A program made the position numbers and the translations under genes. From Myceligenerans salitolerans (GTDB taxonomy: Bacteria; Actinomycetota; Actinomycetes; Actinomycetales; Cellulomonadaceae), in NCBI RefSeq assembly GCF_017349295.1, contig NZ_JAFMPK010000020.1:62001-126000 (forward strand): 64,000 bases of DNA, given 5' to 3'. Within the stretch, counting starts at the first letter, position 1. Every line of letters begins with the position of its first letter. Positions 1-9,738 of this stretch are shown here, piece by piece. Under the pieces are notes generated by a model. It was not told the origin of the DNA. It saw nothing but the letters and a program-made list of their open reading frames with translations, and searched no databases.

Positions 1-201
1 GTCGAGAATCGTGAGCGAGTGCCACGGCGGCTGCTTCATGTAGGCCGGACCGGGGATCGCGAGCGAGACCAGGAACAGCACGGACCCGCCGACGCCGAGC
101 AGCCAGGTCAGGGCATCGGGAACCCAGGCGATGATCAGGAAGGTCAGGCTGACGGCGCCCGCGCCCAGCAGGGCGCAGAGGATGCGGTTCTTGGTGGTCA
201 T
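1..201 (-). CDS. Small membrane protein, 3' end outside window
   Basis: An ATG-initiated frame on the minus strand (67 codons seen) runs off the left edge of the window. Two hydrophobic stretches at about residues 7-26 and 32-48 look like membrane helices, joined by a short Pro-containing loop. The segment after them is hydrophilic (KQPPWHS). TAGGAT lies 9 nt upstream of the ATG, so the message would have almost no leader. It is divergent from recO. I do not recognise the family; it resembles the many short two-helix membrane proteins of actinobacteria. Codon third positions are nearly all G or C, which supports coding. Confidence 0.6.
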   Translation of the reverse strand, partial: MTTKNRILCALLGAGAVSLTFLIIAWVPDALTWLLGVGGSVLFLVSLAIPGPAYMKQPPWHSLTILD

Positions 202-336
202 GGTGCTTCGATCCTACCGAAATCGGTCACGCCGAGACGAAAATCACGCGAGACCGTTCGTGCGGCCGAGCAGAAGAGGCCGCGACCGGCCACGGGTCCG
301 TCGCTCGCTGTCAGCCACACCTGGGACACTGGTCCC

Positions 337-1068
337 GTGCCCCTGTACCGAGACGACGCGATCGTGCTGCGCACCCAGAAGCTGGGCGAGGCGGACCGGA
401 TCGTCACGTTCCTGACCCGGGAGCGCGGCAAGGTACGCGCCGTCGGGCGGGGCGTGCGCCGGACGTCGTCGCGGTTCGGGGCGAGACTCGAGCCGTTCAT
501 GGCCGTGGACGTGCAGTTCCATACGGGCCGCACGCTCGACACGGTCACACAGGTGGAGACCGTCGGCGCCTACGCGCGGCGGATCTGCGAGGACTACGAG
601 CTGTACACGGCCGGCACCGCGATGCTGGAGGCGGCCGACAGGCTGGTCGACCAGGAGCACGAGCCGGCGCTGCAGCAGTACTGGCTGCTGGCGGGCGGGC
701 TCAGGGCGCTCGCCGAGCGCCAGCACGCGGCCGGGCTGGTACTGGACTCCTACCTGCTGCGAGCCCTGGCCGTGGGCGGCTGGGCGCTGTCCGCGGTCGA
801 CTGCGCGCGGTGCGGCGAGAGCGGGCCCCACACCGCGTTCAACGTGGCCCAGGGCGGCGCGGTGTGCCCGCGCTGCCGTCCGCCGGGGTCGCCGTCGCCC
901 GCACCCCAGACGTTCGCGCTGCTGGCCGCGCTGCTGTCGGGCGACTGGGACACCGCCGAGGCCTCCACGACGCGGCACCGCAACGAGGCGAGCGGCCTCG
1001 TGGCCGCCTACGGCCAGTACTACCTGGAGAGGACACTGAGATCGTTGAGGATGGTCGAGCGCTCATGA
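337..1068 (+). CDS. recO: DNA repair protein RecO
   Basis: RecO is the recombination mediator that, with RecR, loads RecA on SSB-coated single-stranded DNA and anneals strands. The 243-residue product has the N-terminal OB fold ([20 protein letters not shown]) and a C-terminal zinc site with Cys156, Cys159, Cys177 and Cys180. The open frame extends about 100 codons upstream, but the GTG at 337 gives the family's standard beginning and length. GACACT lies 6 nt upstream, so initiation may be leaderless. A palindrome, GGGAC-N4-GTCCC, covers 323-336 directly before the start. The stop overlaps the uppS start (ATGA), implying translational coupling, and recO-uppS order is common in actinobacteria. 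Confidence 0.95.
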   Translation: MPLYRDDAIVLRTQKLGEADRIVTFLTRERGKVRAVGRGVRRTSSRFGARLEPFMAVDVQFHTGRTLDTVTQVETVGAYARRICEDYELYTAGTAMLEAADRLVDQEHEPALQQYWLLAGGLRALAERQHAAGLVLDSYLLRALAVGGWALSAVDCARCGESGPHTAFNVAQGGAVCPRCRPPGSPSPAPQTFALLAALLSGDWDTAEASTTRHRNEASGLVAAYGQYYLERTLRSLRMVERS

Positions 1069-1871
1069 CCGACGTGCAGTCGAGCCCGCGGGGCTCGTAC
1101 GCGGAGCCCTACCCGCATCCGTCGGGAGCGCGGGCACCGCAGATCCCGCGGCAGTTCCTGCCCCGGCACGTGGCCGTGGTGATGGACGGGAACGGCCGCT
1201 GGGCGAACGCGCGCGGGCTGCCGCGCACGGAGGGGCACAAGGCGGGCGAGAGGTCGCTGCTCGACGTCGTGGCCGGTGCCGTCGAACTCGGTGTCGAGCA
1301 CGTCTCGGCGTACGCGTTCTCGACGGAGAACTGGAAGCGCTCACCGGACGAGGTCGCCTTCATCATGCGGTTCACCAAGGAGGTGATGGAGCGCCAGCTG
1401 GAGACGATGGCGTCGTGGGGCGTGCGGATCCGCTGGTCAGGACGGCGGCCCCGGCTCTGGAACTCGGTCATCAAGGTGCTGGAGCGGTGCGAGGAGGCGA
1501 CGCGCGACAACGACCGCTGCACCCTGACCATGTGCATGAACTACGGCGGGCGCGCCGAGCTGGCCGACGCCGCGGCCGCGATCGCGCGCGAGGTGGCGGC
1601 GGGACGGCTGGACCCCCGCAGGATCACGGAGAAGACGGTGCAGCGGCACCTGTACGTGCCCGACGCGCCCGACGTCGACCTGTTCCTGCGATCCGGCGGC
1701 GAACAGCGGACCAGCAACTTCATGATCTGGCAGGCGGCCTACGCCGAGATGGTCTACCTGCCGGAGGCCTGGCCGGACGTCGACCGCCTGCACCTGTGGC
1801 GCGCCGTCGAGGAGTTCGCGCGGCGCGATCGACGCTACGGCGGAGCGATCGACGCGGTGAAGCCCGCGTAA
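1065..1871 (+). CDS. uppS: Isoprenyl transferase (undecaprenyl/decaprenyl diphosphate synthase)
   Basis: This cis-prenyltransferase condenses isopentenyl diphosphate units to make the long polyprenyl diphosphate used as lipid carrier for peptidoglycan and other envelope glycans. The 268-residue protein has the signature [13 protein letters not shown], whose Asp at about residue 41 binds magnesium. Later come an [13 protein letters not shown] region and, near the C terminus, the substrate region [18 protein letters not shown]. The ATG at 1065 is chosen because it overlaps the recO stop by four bases and keeps the whole catalytic region after a short proline-rich head. Sequence alone does not show whether the product is C50 or C55; actinobacterial orthologues beside recO are often the decaprenyl enzyme. 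Confidence 0.95.
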   Translation: MTDVQSSPRGSYAEPYPHPSGARAPQIPRQFLPRHVAVVMDGNGRWANARGLPRTEGHKAGERSLLDVVAGAVELGVEHVSAYAFSTENWKRSPDEVAFIMRFTKEVMERQLETMASWGVRIRWSGRRPRLWNSVIKVLERCEEATRDNDRCTLTMCMNYGGRAELADAAAAIAREVAAGRLDPRRITEKTVQRHLYVPDAPDVDLFLRSGGEQRTSNFMIWQAAYAEMVYLPEAWPDVDRLHLWRAVEEFARRDRRYGGAIDAVKPA

Positions 1872-1886
1872 CGCCGCCCGGCGCTC

Positions 1887-2465
1887 CTAGCGGCCGCGGT
1901 CCCGCCGGTCCACGTCCTGCCCACCGCCCAGGTCGGTGCAGTCGACGACGGTGGCGGCGTGCGCGCGGAGGTAGTCGGCCGCGCCCTTGTCACCCGTGAC
2001 CGCGGCGGCGATGGCCTCCCAGTGCCGCCGCCCGACCACGACGGGGTGTCCGGGCCGGCCGTCGTGCACCGCGCGACGCAGGGTACCGGCGCCCAGGACG
2101 CCGCCGTCGGGTCCGAGCATGCGCCGGACCGCCGCCGACGGCAGGTCCGGGAGGTCGACGAGCGTGATCACGGCGACGTCGGCACTGGTCCCGGCGGCGG
2201 CCGCGAGGCCGGCCCGGAGCGAGGCGGACGCGCCGTCGACCCAGTCGGGCACGACGGCGGTACCGGCCCAGCCCGGCACGAGGGGCCCGGCCTCGTCCGC
2301 TCCCGCGCCGAGCGTCACGACGACGTCCTGACATCCGCCGTCGAGCAGCGTGCGGCAGGCGATCTCGACCCAGGGCGTCCCGTCCTCGGCCCGCGCGAGC
2401 GCCTTCGGACCGCCGAACCGGGACCCTGCCCCGGCGGCCAGCACGATTCCCACGGCACGCACCAT
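1887..2465 (-). CDS. MobA-like nucleotidyltransferase
   Basis: A 192-residue NTP-transferase of the MobA/MocA type. Residues 6-21 carry the nucleotide-binding loop (GIVLAAGAGSRFGGPK), followed by a VTLVDLPD segment near residue 100 where the metal-binding Asp is expected. In the family such proteins attach CMP or GMP to molybdopterin, or act as maturation factors for molybdenum hydroxylases; others activate sugars or alcohol phosphates. No other molybdenum-cofactor gene lies nearby, so the substrate cannot be assigned. It is convergent with uppS, with only 15 bp between the stops. Confidence 0.8.
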   Translation of the reverse strand: MVRAVGIVLAAGAGSRFGGPKALARAEDGTPWVEIACRTLLDGGCQDVVVTLGAGADEAGPLVPGWAGTAVVPDWVDGASASLRAGLAAAAGTSADVAVITLVDLPDLPSAAVRRMLGPDGGVLGAGTLRRAVHDGRPGHPVVVGRRHWEAIAAAVTGDKGAADYLRAHAATVVDCTDLGGGQDVDRRDRGR

Positions 2466-2517
2466 GCGGCCACGCTACTGCGTCGCCGCCGACGATCTCG
2501 TGGGTCCTTCGCGGGTC

Positions 2518-3015
2518 TCAGTACGGCGTGCGGTGGTCGGCCGCCCGCCAGGCCGCGAACGGGTCCCCCGCCGTCGCGATCCGGCGGGCGATCACCGGAC
2601 TCGGCCACGTGTCGCGCTCGCGGCCGAGCAGGTCGTAGAACTCCCGGTCGTCGAACCCGGCACCGGCGGCGTCGTCCCGGTCGGCGGCGAACACGACGCG
2701 GTCGACGCGGGCCCAGAGGGCGGCCGTCAGGCAGAGGGGACACGGCTCGCAGGACGAGTACAGCACCGTCCCGGCCAACGAGAACGATGTCAGCACCCGG
2801 CAGGCGGCGCGGATCGCCACCACCTCGGCGTGCGCGGTCGGGTCGAGATCCCGGGTCACGCGGTTGACTCCGGTGGCGATCTCCGCGCCTTCGCGGACCA
2901 CCACCGCGCCGAACGGCCCGCCGCCGTCCCTGACGTTCTCGGTGGCGAGCGTGACGGCGCGGGCCAGCCTGCGGTCGTCGTCGGAGCCGGGTACGTCGAT
3001 GGCGTCGTCGTGCAT
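2518..3015 (-). CDS. Nucleoside/guanine deaminase-like (CDA fold)
   Basis: A 165-residue zinc-dependent deaminase of the cytidine-deaminase fold. The catalytic HAE motif is at His62-Glu64 and the second half of the zinc site is PCPLC (Cys92, Cys95), preceded by SSCEPC. Length and the C-terminal D(R)EFY-like segment fit the GuaD group, which converts guanine to xanthine. The substrate is inferred, since tRNA-adenosine and cytosine deaminases share the same motifs. It lies between the MobA-like gene and the L7/L12-domain membrane protein on the same strand, with 9 bp to its upstream neighbour's stop, so the three may be co-transcribed. Confidence 0.85.
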   Translation of the reverse strand: MHDDAIDVPGSDDDRRLARAVTLATENVRDGGGPFGAVVVREGAEIATGVNRVTRDLDPTAHAEVVAIRAACRVLTSFSLAGTVLYSSCEPCPLCLTAALWARVDRVVFAADRDDAAGAGFDDREFYDLLGRERDTWPSPVIARRIATAGDPFAAWRAADHRTPY

Positions 3016-3024
3016 GAACCGACG

Positions 3025-3876
3025 CTACCTGCCCACGACCTCCACGGTGGCACCCGCCCGTTCGAGCGCGGTGCGGTAGCGGTCGGCCTCGGCGGCGGTG
3101 ACGCGTTCCACGACGGTGGCGGGGATCGTGCGGAACAGCGAGCGCGCGTCGTCCATCCCGAGGGCCGTGACCCGGCGCAGCGCGCTGATGAGCTCCATCG
3201 CGTCGCGCTCGAGCGTCGCGTCCACACCGACGAGCCGAACGGTGAAGGGCCCGTCGACCGAGAAGGCAGGGTCCGCGGCGGCCCGCCGCGGCACCAGCAC
3301 GTCGATCATCAGGTAGGCGACGAAGACCAGCACCGCCCAGCCCGCCACGGCGCTGACCGGGCCGATGACGGGCATCAGCTCCAGCCCTGCGGCCGCCGTG
3401 ACGACCACCGGTGCGCTGAGCACGGGAGCGGCGTGCAGGAGCAGCCGGTGCGCGACGGCGCGCGGATCCAGCTCCCGCACGGCGCGGATGCCCCGCACCG
3501 CGAGATGTGCCACGGCCTGCTCGGCCCGGACGCGGGTGAGTCCGTATGCCACGATCCATCCCTCCGCCTCGACGCGCCGACCGGGACGGGGCACGCCGGG
3601 TGGACGCCGCCGCTCGGCGCCGTCGAGGGGTTCGAGTCCGAGGATCGTGCGCACCCTCCCCCGGGACGAGCCACCGGTGTCGAGGACGCGCACCACGGAG
3701 TCCCTGGGGTCGGCGACGTCGTGGGCGGGGTGCCGTACCGCGAGGACCAGCAGGACGGCCGCCACCGCCCACAGGACAGCGTCGAACCACCCGGCGAGCG
3801 CCTCCCGCGCCTCGACCGAGGCCGTGTAGATCAGCGCACCCACCAGGAACAAGGCGACCCGTGTGCCGTGCTTCAC
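3025..3876 (-). CDS. Membrane protein with C-terminal ribosomal L7/L12-like domain
   Basis: The product (283 residues from the GTG at 3876) has two hydrophobic segments near the N terminus, a basic cytoplasmic middle and another pair of helices at about 120-190. The last ~70 residues align without gaps to the C-terminal domain of ribosomal protein bL12: FTVRL, then an ALRRVTALGMDDARSL helix matching VRGATGLGLKEAKDL, then PATVVERV and ALERAGATVEVV matching the EEAGAEVEV end. In bL12 this domain contacts translation factors; here it is presumably a cytoplasmic protein-binding module on a membrane anchor. Upstream in-frame starts exist (for example at 3957), and no clear ribosome-binding site settles the choice. 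Function unknown. Confidence 0.75.
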   Translation of the reverse strand: MKHGTRVALFLVGALIYTASVEAREALAGWFDAVLWAVAAVLLVLAVRHPAHDVADPRDSVVRVLDTGGSSRGRVRTILGLEPLDGAERRRPPGVPRPGRRVEAEGWIVAYGLTRVRAEQAVAHLAVRGIRAVRELDPRAVAHRLLLHAAPVLSAPVVVTAAAGLELMPVIGPVSAVAGWAVLVFVAYLMIDVLVPRRAAADPAFSVDGPFTVRLVGVDATLERDAMELISALRRVTALGMDDARSLFRTIPATVVERVTAAEADRYRTALERAGATVEVVGR

Positions 3877-4038
3877 AGGTGGCAGTGTGCCAGAGATCGC
3901 AGGGCCCTCCTGACGAGATTCGGACCATTTCACCCGGGAGAAACAGAGTGCTTGCACGCACCCGGGAGGACAACGCTGTCAGCCGCCCGCGGCGGACCGG
4001 GCGGGTGGCGCGTGACCGCGCCGCCCGCCCGGCAGCCG

Positions 4039-5993
<1,955 letters not shown>

Positions 5994-6012
<19 letters not shown>

Positions 6013-6044
6013 CACCGAAGGAGGAGGCTCTTCGCCGGGTGCAC
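5994..6044 (-). CDS. leuL: leuA leader peptide with three tandem Leu codons
   Basis: A 17-codon frame, GTG to TAA, encodes VHPAKSLLLRCRGEAP. Codons 7-9 are CTC CTC CTT, three leucines in a row, and codons 11-15 form the 5' arm of the downstream hairpin. This is the layout of a leucine attenuator; leader peptides before leuA are known from other actinobacteria. TACAGT (6056-6051) lies six bases before the GTG, which suggests the transcript begins at the start codon. A GGAGGT 11 nt upstream is the alternative, ribosome-bound reading. Confidence 0.75.
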
Positions 6045-6050
6045 GCTGTC

Positions 6051-6056
6051 ACTGTA
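6051..6056 (-). promoter_or_regulatory. Putative -10 box of the leuA transcript
   Basis: TACAGT fits the actinobacterial -10 consensus TANNNT. It is six bases upstream of the leader-peptide GTG, the usual distance to a transcription start. No good -35 hexamer is seen at 17-18 bp. The region 6057-6167 back to the alaT stop holds no other gene. Confidence 0.4.
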
Positions 6057-6167
6057 CCTCCGCGTGTTGCCCCCACCACACCTGTCCAGCATGTGACGCG
6101 CGGTTGGCCACCGCCGACAACGCGCACGACGACGGTGTGACGGTCCCCGACAACCGCGCCGGACGCG

Positions 6168-7406
6168 TCAGACCCGCTTCGTCTCCAGGAAGTCCGCGAT
6201 GCGCCCGATCGCGTCCTCCAGGACGTCCACCCGCGGCAGCATGACCAGGCGGAAGTGGTCCGTGACGGGCCAGTTGAAGCCGGTCCCGTGGGTCACCAGG
6301 ATGTGCTTCTCGCGGAGCAGTTCGAGCACCAGCTTCTCGTCGTCCTCCACCGCGTAGACCTCGGGGTCCAGGCGGGGGAAGCAGTAGAGCGCGCCCTGCG
6401 GGGCGACCGTGCGTACCCCGGGGATCTCGTTGAGCAGGCGGACCGCCGTGTCGCGCTGTTCGAGCAGCCGGCCGCCGGGCAGGAGGAGCTCGTCCACGAC
6501 GGCCGGGTCGCCGCCGAGCGCCGCGGGGATCGCGTACTGCGCCGGGACGTTGGCGCACATGCGCATGTTCGCCAGCAGGGTCAGTCCTTCGAGGAAGTCC
6601 GTGGCGAGCTGCCTCGGGCCGGTGACGGCCACCCAGCCGGAGCGGAAGCCGGCCACACGGTAGGCCTTGGACAGCCCCGAGAAGGTCAGGCACAGCACGT
6701 CGTCGCCCGCGAACGTGGCGGTGTGGTGGTGCGTCGCGCCGTCGAACAGGATCTTCTCGTAGATCTCGTCGCTCAGGAGCACCAGCCCGTGCCGCCGCGC
6801 GACGTCGGCCAGCGCCCGCACCGTCTCCGCCGGGTAGACGGCGCCGGTGGGGTTGTTCGGATTGATCACCACGAGCGCCTTGGTGCGCGGCGTGATCCTG
6901 GACTCGAGATCGGCCAGGTCCGGCGACCAGTCGGCGGACTCGTCGCACGCGTAGTGCACGGGCGTGCCGCCGGTGAGTGTCACCGCGCCGGTCCACAGGG
7001 GGTAGTCGGGCGCGGGGATCAGGACCTCGTCGCCGTCGTCCACGAGCGCCTGCAGCACGAGCGAGATCATCTCGGAGACCCCGCTGCCGATGAACACGTC
7101 GACGGGGCCGAGGTCCAGTCCGTGACTCGTGTAGTAGGCGGCCACGGCCTCGCGTGCGGGCAGGATGCCCCGTGAGTCGGAGTAGCCCTCGGCCTCGCGC
7201 AGGTGCTGGCGCAGCCCGTCGACCACCACGTCCGGCGCCTCGAACCCGAACGGCGCGGGGTTGCCGATGTTCAGCTTGAGGACCTTGTTGCCCTCGGCCT
7301 CGAGACGCTCGGCCTCGACCAGGATGGGCCCGCGCACGTCGTAACGGACGTCGCGGAGCTTGTTCGACTGTGTGATGGGGCGCACAGAAGGCATTCTCAC
7401 ACTCAT
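6168..7406 (-). CDS. alaT: Alanine/aspartate-type PLP aminotransferase (AlaT-like)
   Basis: A 412-residue class I/II aminotransferase. The N-terminal SNKLRDVRYDVRGPI and the LKLNIGNPAPFGFEAP region are typical of AlaT, which interconverts alanine and 2-oxoglutarate with pyruvate and glutamate. Further on are NPNNPTG (substrate and PLP contacts), DEIYEKI and the PLP lysine in SGLSKAYRVAG near residue 245, followed by FRSGW. The ATG at 7406 is chosen because it overlaps the stop of the upstream gene (ATGA); an in-frame ATG at 7394 is the alternative. The pairing with the membrane/LRV protein suggests one transcript starting near 9526. Confidence 0.92.
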   Translation of the reverse strand: MSVRMPSVRPITQSNKLRDVRYDVRGPILVEAERLEAEGNKVLKLNIGNPAPFGFEAPDVVVDGLRQHLREAEGYSDSRGILPAREAVAAYYTSHGLDLGPVDVFIGSGVSEMISLVLQALVDDGDEVLIPAPDYPLWTGAVTLTGGTPVHYACDESADWSPDLADLESRITPRTKALVVINPNNPTGAVYPAETVRALADVARRHGLVLLSDEIYEKILFDGATHHHTATFAGDDVLCLTFSGLSKAYRVAGFRSGWVAVTGPRQLATDFLEGLTLLANMRMCANVPAQYAIPAALGGDPAVVDELLLPGGRLLEQRDTAVRLLNEIPGVRTVAPQGALYCFPRLDPEVYAVEDDEKLVLELLREKHILVTHGTGFNWPVTDHFRLVMLPRVDVLEDAIGRIADFLETKRV

Positions 7407-9526
7407 CGGCGCGAACGGAGCGCCGCGTCCACGTCCGGATCGCCGAGCGCGCCCAGCCAGTCGAGCAGCGCCGGGTACGTGGCGGGGTTGCGTGCCACGT
7501 GAGGGCGCAGGTGAGGGGCCTCCTGCACGATGACCGCGAGGTCGGCGAGCGGGGTACGAGGATCGAGAGCGGCCTCCGGCGTCCAGCCGCTCCGGGGCTG
7601 CGCGGCCGGCTGTCCGCCCTGGCCCGGGTACGTTCCCCGCGAACCGGCCTGCACCGGCTGCATGACGGCGGTCTCGCGCGCGGCGTCCCGGTCGGCCACC
7701 CTCCGCATCTCGCGCGCGGTCGGCTCCTTCGCCACCTGCGACACCGACGGCTGCTCGCCCGACGTGACGCGGTGCTCCTGGCCGGCGTAGGTGCGCACCG
7801 CACCGGTCGAGGAGACCCGCTTGCGGGGGCGGTCCGGCGTCGCCGGACCGGGCTGGTCCGGGGCACCGGCCGGACCGCCGCCGGCCGAGGGCGCACCGGC
7901 GGGCGGGGCCGTCTCGATGCCACCGGAGGCGGGGCGCAGGATCGCGGTGACGTCCCGCGTCGGCTGGGGTTCGTCGCGCGGGTCCGTCACCGCGCCGCCC
8001 GAGGCACCGGCGTCCGGCACCGCCCCGGCGGGGGCACCGGTACCGGCCGGGGCGGGCTCGGCGGTGCCCTGGACGACGGGCGACGCACCGGACGGGGTGA
8101 GGACCTCCGTCTCGGGCGGTGCGCCGGCGGCGACGCGCGTCCCGCCCGTGGGGATCTGTTCCCGCTCCCGTGCGGGCTTCTCCGGCAGCGTCGCCGGCCG
8201 CGCCTCCGCCGCCGGGGCCCAGATCCAGGCCGGGCTGTGGTCGACGCTCCCGTCGCCGGCGATACCGGAGGTCTGGAAGTGCTCGCGGACCGCCTTGGGC
8301 ACCATGAGCGCGGACGCGGCGATACCCGGCAGTCCGAGCGCCATGACGAGGTCCACGATCCGTACGCCGGCCCCGGCGCCGGAGGTCGCGACGACCACCA
8401 CGAGGCCCAGCACGCCCGTGACACAGGCGGCGCCGACGGCGGGCACGTGCCCGGAGGACGTGTCTCGCTTCAGGGAACGCTGCCCGAACCAGGCGACCCC
8501 GGCGATCACGAGGCTGAGGATCAGCCGGAGCAGCGGTGCCACGTCGAACCCGTCGGCGACGAGGCTGACGAGCCCGCCACCCGCACTGCACAGCGACAGC
8601 AGCAGGAGTACCTGGAAGGCGCGGGTCGCGGCGCGCACCCACACGTCGACGGCGCCCGGGACGGGCGACGCGCCACGGGACTCCCACACCGGCGAACGCC
8701 GCACGGCCGGGGCGGCCGCCAGCGCGGCGAGGGCGGGCAGCAGGACGAGGCCGAACCGCTGACCGTGCGTGGACTCCACGCCGGGCAGGTCGCCACCGGC
8801 GGTGAACACCGCCAGGACGATCAGCACGACGCCGAGAGCGAGCAGGACCAGCCGTGCCGCGCGGTCCCGACGCCACGTCGCCACCACGAGGAGCAGGAGA
8901 AGACCACCGACCATGGCGAACCCGAGGGGGGCGCGCAGCATGGGGCCGAGCTCACGGTCCGTGACGTAGGTCTGGACGAGCGAGACCGTGGCACCGACGG
9001 CAACGAGACCTGCCGCGGCGGCGAACACGGCACGCCACCGGTCGTGGACCCGGCCGTCGAGCTCGGCCGGGCCGAGTTCGCTGTCGCGGGGCGTGGCCGC
9101 GAGGAACGCTCCCGCGAGGCTCAGACCGACCCCCGTGCCCACTCCCGACCCGTTCGCCAGGTCGAGACCGACGACCACCAGCGCGACGACAGCGGCCGGC
9201 ACGTTGCCCCAGACGCGCCACCTGCGCGTCGACTGCACCGTCCACGACGCGGGCAGTGCGCCGAACCGTGCCAGGTACGGCAGAGCGAGCGTGGCGAGCG
9301 AGACCGTCGTGGCGAGCACGACCTCGACCCGGTCGGCACCGCGGTCCGCGGCGCTCCACGGCAGGGCGAGCGCGAGCAGGAGGACGAGCGCGGCGACGAC
9401 GTCGCGCACGTAGTCCCCCGGCCGGTAGGTGGCGAAGGGAGAGGCGGCGTCCAGACCCGTCCGAGGGTCGTCGCCGGTTCCGGCGCTCCGGTGCTCCGCA
9501 CGCTCTGGGGCGTGGATATCCGTCAT
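7403..9526 (-). CDS. Polytopic membrane protein with C-terminal variant leucine-rich repeat
   Basis: A 707-residue protein in three parts. Residues ~40-400 contain about ten hydrophobic helices. Residues ~430-620 form a long Pro/Ala/Gly/Thr-rich, probably disordered linker. The last ~60 residues (TPEAALDPRTPLADLA, then LRPHVARNPATYPALLDWL) match the variant leucine-rich (LRV) repeat seen in many Micrococcales proteins, where the NPATYPALL core recurs. AGGAG lies 7 nt before the ATG. Translation is coupled to alaT by an ATGA overlap. The function is unknown; such LRV modules are presumed protein-binding. Confidence 0.8.
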   Translation of the reverse strand: MTDIHAPERAEHRSAGTGDDPRTGLDAASPFATYRPGDYVRDVVAALVLLLALALPWSAADRGADRVEVVLATTVSLATLALPYLARFGALPASWTVQSTRRWRVWGNVPAAVVALVVVGLDLANGSGVGTGVGLSLAGAFLAATPRDSELGPAELDGRVHDRWRAVFAAAAGLVAVGATVSLVQTYVTDRELGPMLRAPLGFAMVGGLLLLLVVATWRRDRAARLVLLALGVVLIVLAVFTAGGDLPGVESTHGQRFGLVLLPALAALAAAPAVRRSPVWESRGASPVPGAVDVWVRAATRAFQVLLLLSLCSAGGGLVSLVADGFDVAPLLRLILSLVIAGVAWFGQRSLKRDTSSGHVPAVGAACVTGVLGLVVVVATSGAGAGVRIVDLVMALGLPGIAASALMVPKAVREHFQTSGIAGDGSVDHSPAWIWAPAAEARPATLPEKPAREREQIPTGGTRVAAGAPPETEVLTPSGASPVVQGTAEPAPAGTGAPAGAVPDAGASGGAVTDPRDEPQPTRDVTAILRPASGGIETAPPAGAPSAGGGPAGAPDQPGPATPDRPRKRVSSTGAVRTYAGQEHRVTSGEQPSVSQVAKEPTAREMRRVADRDAARETAVMQPVQAGSRGTYPGQGGQPAAQPRSGWTPEAALDPRTPLADLAVIVQEAPHLRPHVARNPATYPALLDWLGALGDPDVDAALRSRR

Positions 9527-9738
9527 TCACAACTCCTGAGGTGACGCCACGAGCCCGCCGGTGGCGGGCAGGCGGCATGAATGTCCGCCACCGTTTCTAC
9601 CCGGTCAAGCCGGAACATGCCGTTGCGAATCGCGGCGACACACGTCACATCGTGGGATCTCCGCACCTCCCTCACATCCGCTCCGCCATCGGCGGCCACG
9701 GACGCCGGAGCCGCGACGGGGCCGGCCGGCCCGTCGAC
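9527..9738. other. Intergenic region with short GC hairpin
   Basis: These 212 bp separate two minus-strand genes. A perfect hairpin GCCCGCC-ggt-GGCGGGC at 9553-9569 lies just upstream of the membrane/LRV gene. It could end the hydrolase transcript, but no T-run follows it. I see no open frame with convincing codon use on either strand. Confidence 0.35.

Noticed and set aside
1887-3015. Molybdenum-cofactor or xanthine dehydrogenase cluster
   Set aside because: A MobA-like and a guanine-deaminase-like gene are neighbours, but no xanthine dehydrogenase or moa/moe gene is present, so a pathway claim is not supported.
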